Of a stretch of DNA of 49,922 nucleotides, positions 49,372-49,922 are shown one piece after another (the first letter of the stretch is position 1; each line of letters opens with the position of its first letter). The notes beneath the pieces are model-generated. The model did no database searches. It was not told the origin of the DNA and was given only the letters and a program-made list of their open reading frames with translations. The stretch is taken from NCBI GenBank assembly GCA_021791715.1, contig JAJYWB010000042.1:1-49922 (forward strand). Direction: 5' to 3'. Origin of the DNA: Planctomycetota bacterium. GTDB taxonomy: Bacteria > Planctomycetota > Planctomycetia > Isosphaerales > Isosphaeraceae. The position numbers were made by a program, and so were the translations under genes.

Positions 49372-49922
49372 ATGATCGATCCCAGACTCACCGTAACCCG
49401 GACGCTCAATAAACGAACCGATTCGATGGCCGGCGGAACGTAGACAATCCAATAGGCCCGATTCGCGTGGATCGAGGGAGTATTTTATCGTAACCGATTG
49501 CGTCGCCTGGGTTTGTGTCGACGAGGCGGGTTTGTCGTCTTGGTGAAGCGTCGGCTCACTGATGGAGCGTAATAAAATGACAGAAACGAGCCTTGTCGGA
49601 CGCGATTCCAGGTGTGATCATCGCGGACGACCTAGATGAGTCGGCGAATTGATGTCGGTCGACGATTCGCCGATCAACGACGAATCCGAGTCGACACAAT
49701 CCGGGACCTTCAGGCCGTTTACGTTGATTCCAATAGGCGGAGAAAGTCGAATGTCGATTGTTGGAGGATCGACTTTCGGATTGATAAAGTAATCGATGAT
49801 GAGCAATATAGATTTATGCTCACAAGTTAAAATATTGAGTCCGAGTTAAGCTACGCCTACTTGCACGCGGTGGCGACAAAAGAGGGCTTTTCGTGCGAAT
49901 ATTCAAATCGACATATGGATAA
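49372..49922. other. Window end, no gene recognised
   Basis: 551 bases with short frames only (for example about 60 codons on either strand near 49620-49830). None has a ribosome site or recognisable motif, and the two main ones lie opposite each other. A gene may begin beyond the window edge. Confidence 0.4.

Overview
The window looks like a chromosome segment of a planctomycete (phylum Planctomycetota, probably Isosphaerales/Gemmatales-like; I cannot name a genus). The reasons are paired secreted proteins that combine squalene-cyclase-like repeats with DUF4159, a secreted protein with one CxxCH motif and a long Pro/Ala-rich tail, BatA, NIPSNAP and spherulin-4 proteins, many genes with small overlaps or long gaps, and very frequent CGATCG words in the host-like part.

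Region 1 (1-33.4 kb) is host-like core. Left to right it holds: two tandem DUF4159 genes (minus; the first is cut by the window edge); a membrane-anchored tyrosine/dual-specificity phosphatase divergent from an alpha/beta hydrolase whose nucleophile is Asp; an M24-like protein without metal ligands; a VLCAD-like acyl-CoA dehydrogenase; an intergenic pair of 178-bp repeats; a three-gene ABC exporter operon (ATPase, permease, 467-aa partner); a decayed gene; proS followed by two overlapping genes (two-TM protein, BatA); a NIPSNAP protein; a threonine dehydratase overlapping a secreted glycoside hydrolase with two discoidin domains; a spherulin-4 protein with a duplicated Lys-rich tail; and a minus-strand run of a short divergent UvrA, a DHH phosphoesterase, a DUF4149 membrane protein, an SDR oxidoreductase and the CxxCH protein.

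Region 2 (33.4-36.7 kb) is a gene-poor, eroded stretch around a tRNA-Met. It holds open-frame remnants, a possible transposase scrap, an orphan HigA-like antitoxin and a complete VapBC-type toxin-antitoxin pair.

Region 3 (36.7-49.4 kb) is accessory DNA of mixed base composition. An AT-rich block carries a CHAT-like/DUF900 hydrolase with a hexapeptide repeat, converging on an RHH-CHAT protease pair. This is the best candidate here for an undescribed conflict or defence module. Next come an O-methyltransferase fused to a PAS domain and a nucleotide-sugar dehydratase. The last part is a 3.4-kb segment (411-aa unknown protein with a truncated upstream partner, and an AT-rich 432-aa membrane coiled-coil protein) flanked by 587-bp direct repeats. 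Each repeat carries a DUF1653-cupin gene; the left copy has lost its true C-terminus.

All family assignments come from reading motifs by eye. No database search or structure prediction was run.
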